DNA of 64,000 nt, from contig CP099421.1 of the NCBI GenBank assembly GCA_024114885.1, positions 372,001-436,000 of the forward strand, given 5' to 3'. The notes below the pieces were generated by a model. That model was not told the DNA's origin, ran no database searches, and worked only from the letters and a program-made list of their open reading frames with translations. This DNA is from Septoria linicola. Its lineage: Eukaryota; Ascomycota; Dothideomycetes; Mycosphaerellales; Mycosphaerellaceae. A program made the translations under genes and the position numbers. Below are positions 62,870 through 64,000 of the stretch, piece after piece. How positions within the stretch are numbered: the first letter of the stretch is position 1; every line of letters begins with the position of its first letter.

Positions 62870-64000
62870 TATATATAGTTAGTAGACGTAGTCGGTAGCT
62901 ACGTTCTAGCTCTTAAAGCTTCCCTATAGAGCGTATTACGTTTTCACGTACTTCGACGCTATAATTTATCTACCTTTATAACCTCTTTATTATTACTAAT
63001 ACTATTAAACTTTAAAAGGGCCTTGATTTCGTTTTTAACCTCCTTATTCTACTCCTCGACTACCTCTATCTAATTATAAGTAAGTTCTAAATTAGGACAA
63101 AGAGTAGATACTTCTATAGTAAGTACTACTCTTATATTATACTTATAATCGCGATATCGATATCGTAATAGTATAATATACGTAAAGGTATCTAGATTAT
63201 ATATCCGATTATAGTAGTTCTAATAACGTATAATACTAAAATCTCGTTCGTATCTAGTACCTACTACTAGAATATATAGAATATCCTAGGCTATTTTCGA
63301 TATAGTAGAGAATATATTAGTAAGAGCTAGCTATATATCTATAGGATCTATTCCTTCTATATATAAGAAGTCTACTTTCCGATAGCGCTCTAGTTCGTTA
63401 TTAGGCTCGACTAAGGAGGCTACGTCTAGTACTAGTTAAGCTTTATTATCGTCGCTATCGATCCCTATAGCGAAGGAGGTTAAGAAGCTTTATATACCTT
63501 AAGGCTACTATTTCGAAGCTTATATAGTACTAGATAAAGCTTTATAATACTTTAACTACTCTACGCGTAATTTGCTCTAGTAGAGATCTTCTAAACTATC
63601 GTTATCGAAAGCGCCTCGCTTCTAGAATATACTCTTAATCGTAGAGTATAGTAGTACTACTATACCGTAGTAGTCCTCGAACCGTTACTAGGTCCGTTAG
63701 TAATATTAAAAGAGCTTAGTATACGCTTTGTCTAGTACCTTATAGAGTAAGACCTTCTAAGCCTCTTTCTTATACTTAAGTTTCTTATCTACTTTGTCTA
63801 GAATATCGAAAAGAGAGTTATAGTAGCTAAGGACTAGATAGAGGCTAGAGCTCTTTATTATACCGACGTAGGTAGTAGCCTAAGCGAAGAGTATAGTTAG
63901 AGACGTAAGGTATTCTAACCGTTACTAGTCGGTATTAGATAGTATAAGTATTAGTAGCGACTAACGCTTAATAAATTTATCGATAAAGTTACGTAGTCGA
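62870..64000 (-). mobile_element. second hAT-family transposase relic, runs off the window
   Basis: Reading the minus strand and ignoring mutated stops gives a hAT C-terminal dimerisation region: LALTNIFSTISKIAQDILYI, then VVGTRYERDFSIIRYQNYYNRI and a RYRYRDY segment (63,130-63,380), equivalent to ARDILSIPASG-GVERLFS in intact fungal hAT proteins. The sequence continues upstream toward 64,000 with more RIP-mutated codons. The 5' end is outside the window. Confidence 0.68.

Noticed and set aside
53160..64000. Possible centromere or telomere-proximal region because of the AT-rich block
   Set aside because: No telomere repeats, and transposon remains explain the composition.
1..64000. tRNA, rRNA and CRISPR arrays
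   Set aside because: No T-loop/B-box consensus with matching stems, no rRNA-like stretch and no regularly spaced repeats were seen by eye; a tRNAscan run would decide for tRNA.

Overview
The window is from a filamentous ascomycete, most likely a Dothideomycete (inferred from gene content, 43-109 nt GT-AG introns with CTAAC-type branch points, and repeat-induced point mutation (RIP)). It has two compartments. Bases 1 to about 53,160 are gene-rich and of ordinary composition. From about 53,160 to 64,000 the sequence is AT-rich, dominated by TpA, and holds mutated transposons with no usable reading frame.

Left third (0-22 kb), mostly accessory genes: a BTB/POZ protein, two unrecognised proteins, a GT90 (capsule-associated type) glycosyltransferase, a broken DUF7704-like membrane protein gene, a flavodoxin-fold FMN reductase with a zinc-ribbon-like tail, a fungal P-loop sulfotransferase-like gene with an in-frame stop, a HET-domain protein, an unknown three-exon gene divergent from a metal-dependent amidohydrolase, a CorA-like magnesium transporter gene, and a protein with a STAND-type N-terminal domain plus ankyrin repeats. 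Several of these carry single-base frameshifts or in-frame stops that sit inside otherwise clean family homology, which points to gene decay or consensus error.

Middle (22-53 kb), more conserved genes: a SnoaL-like protein, an ArfGAP of the Gcs1/ArfGAP1 type, a secreted GH18 chitinase-like protein, NADH-cytochrome b5 reductase (Cbr1), a giant 2,850-residue coiled-coil protein with an 11-residue histidine-anchored repeat, a RidA-family protein, a small secreted cysteine-containing protein, a XanA-type xanthine dioxygenase, a disordered protein, an allantoate-permease-type MFS transporter, a DUF3253 protein and a bZIP/DUF3425 transcription factor that ends at the edge of the repeat block. XanA and the transporter suggest purine or ureide nitrogen use, but they are not clearly co-regulated.

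Right (53-64 kb): a hAT transposase relic on the plus strand (about 54.0-62.6 kb) is split by a complete Ty1/copia retrotransposon (55,107-61,403) with 277-bp LTRs and a 5-bp target duplication. A second hAT transposase relic lies on the minus strand from about 62.9 kb and leaves the window. The copia insert has lost nearly all CpA and CpG, while the flanking hAT sequence has lost CpA but kept CpG, so the nested elements carry different mutation signatures.
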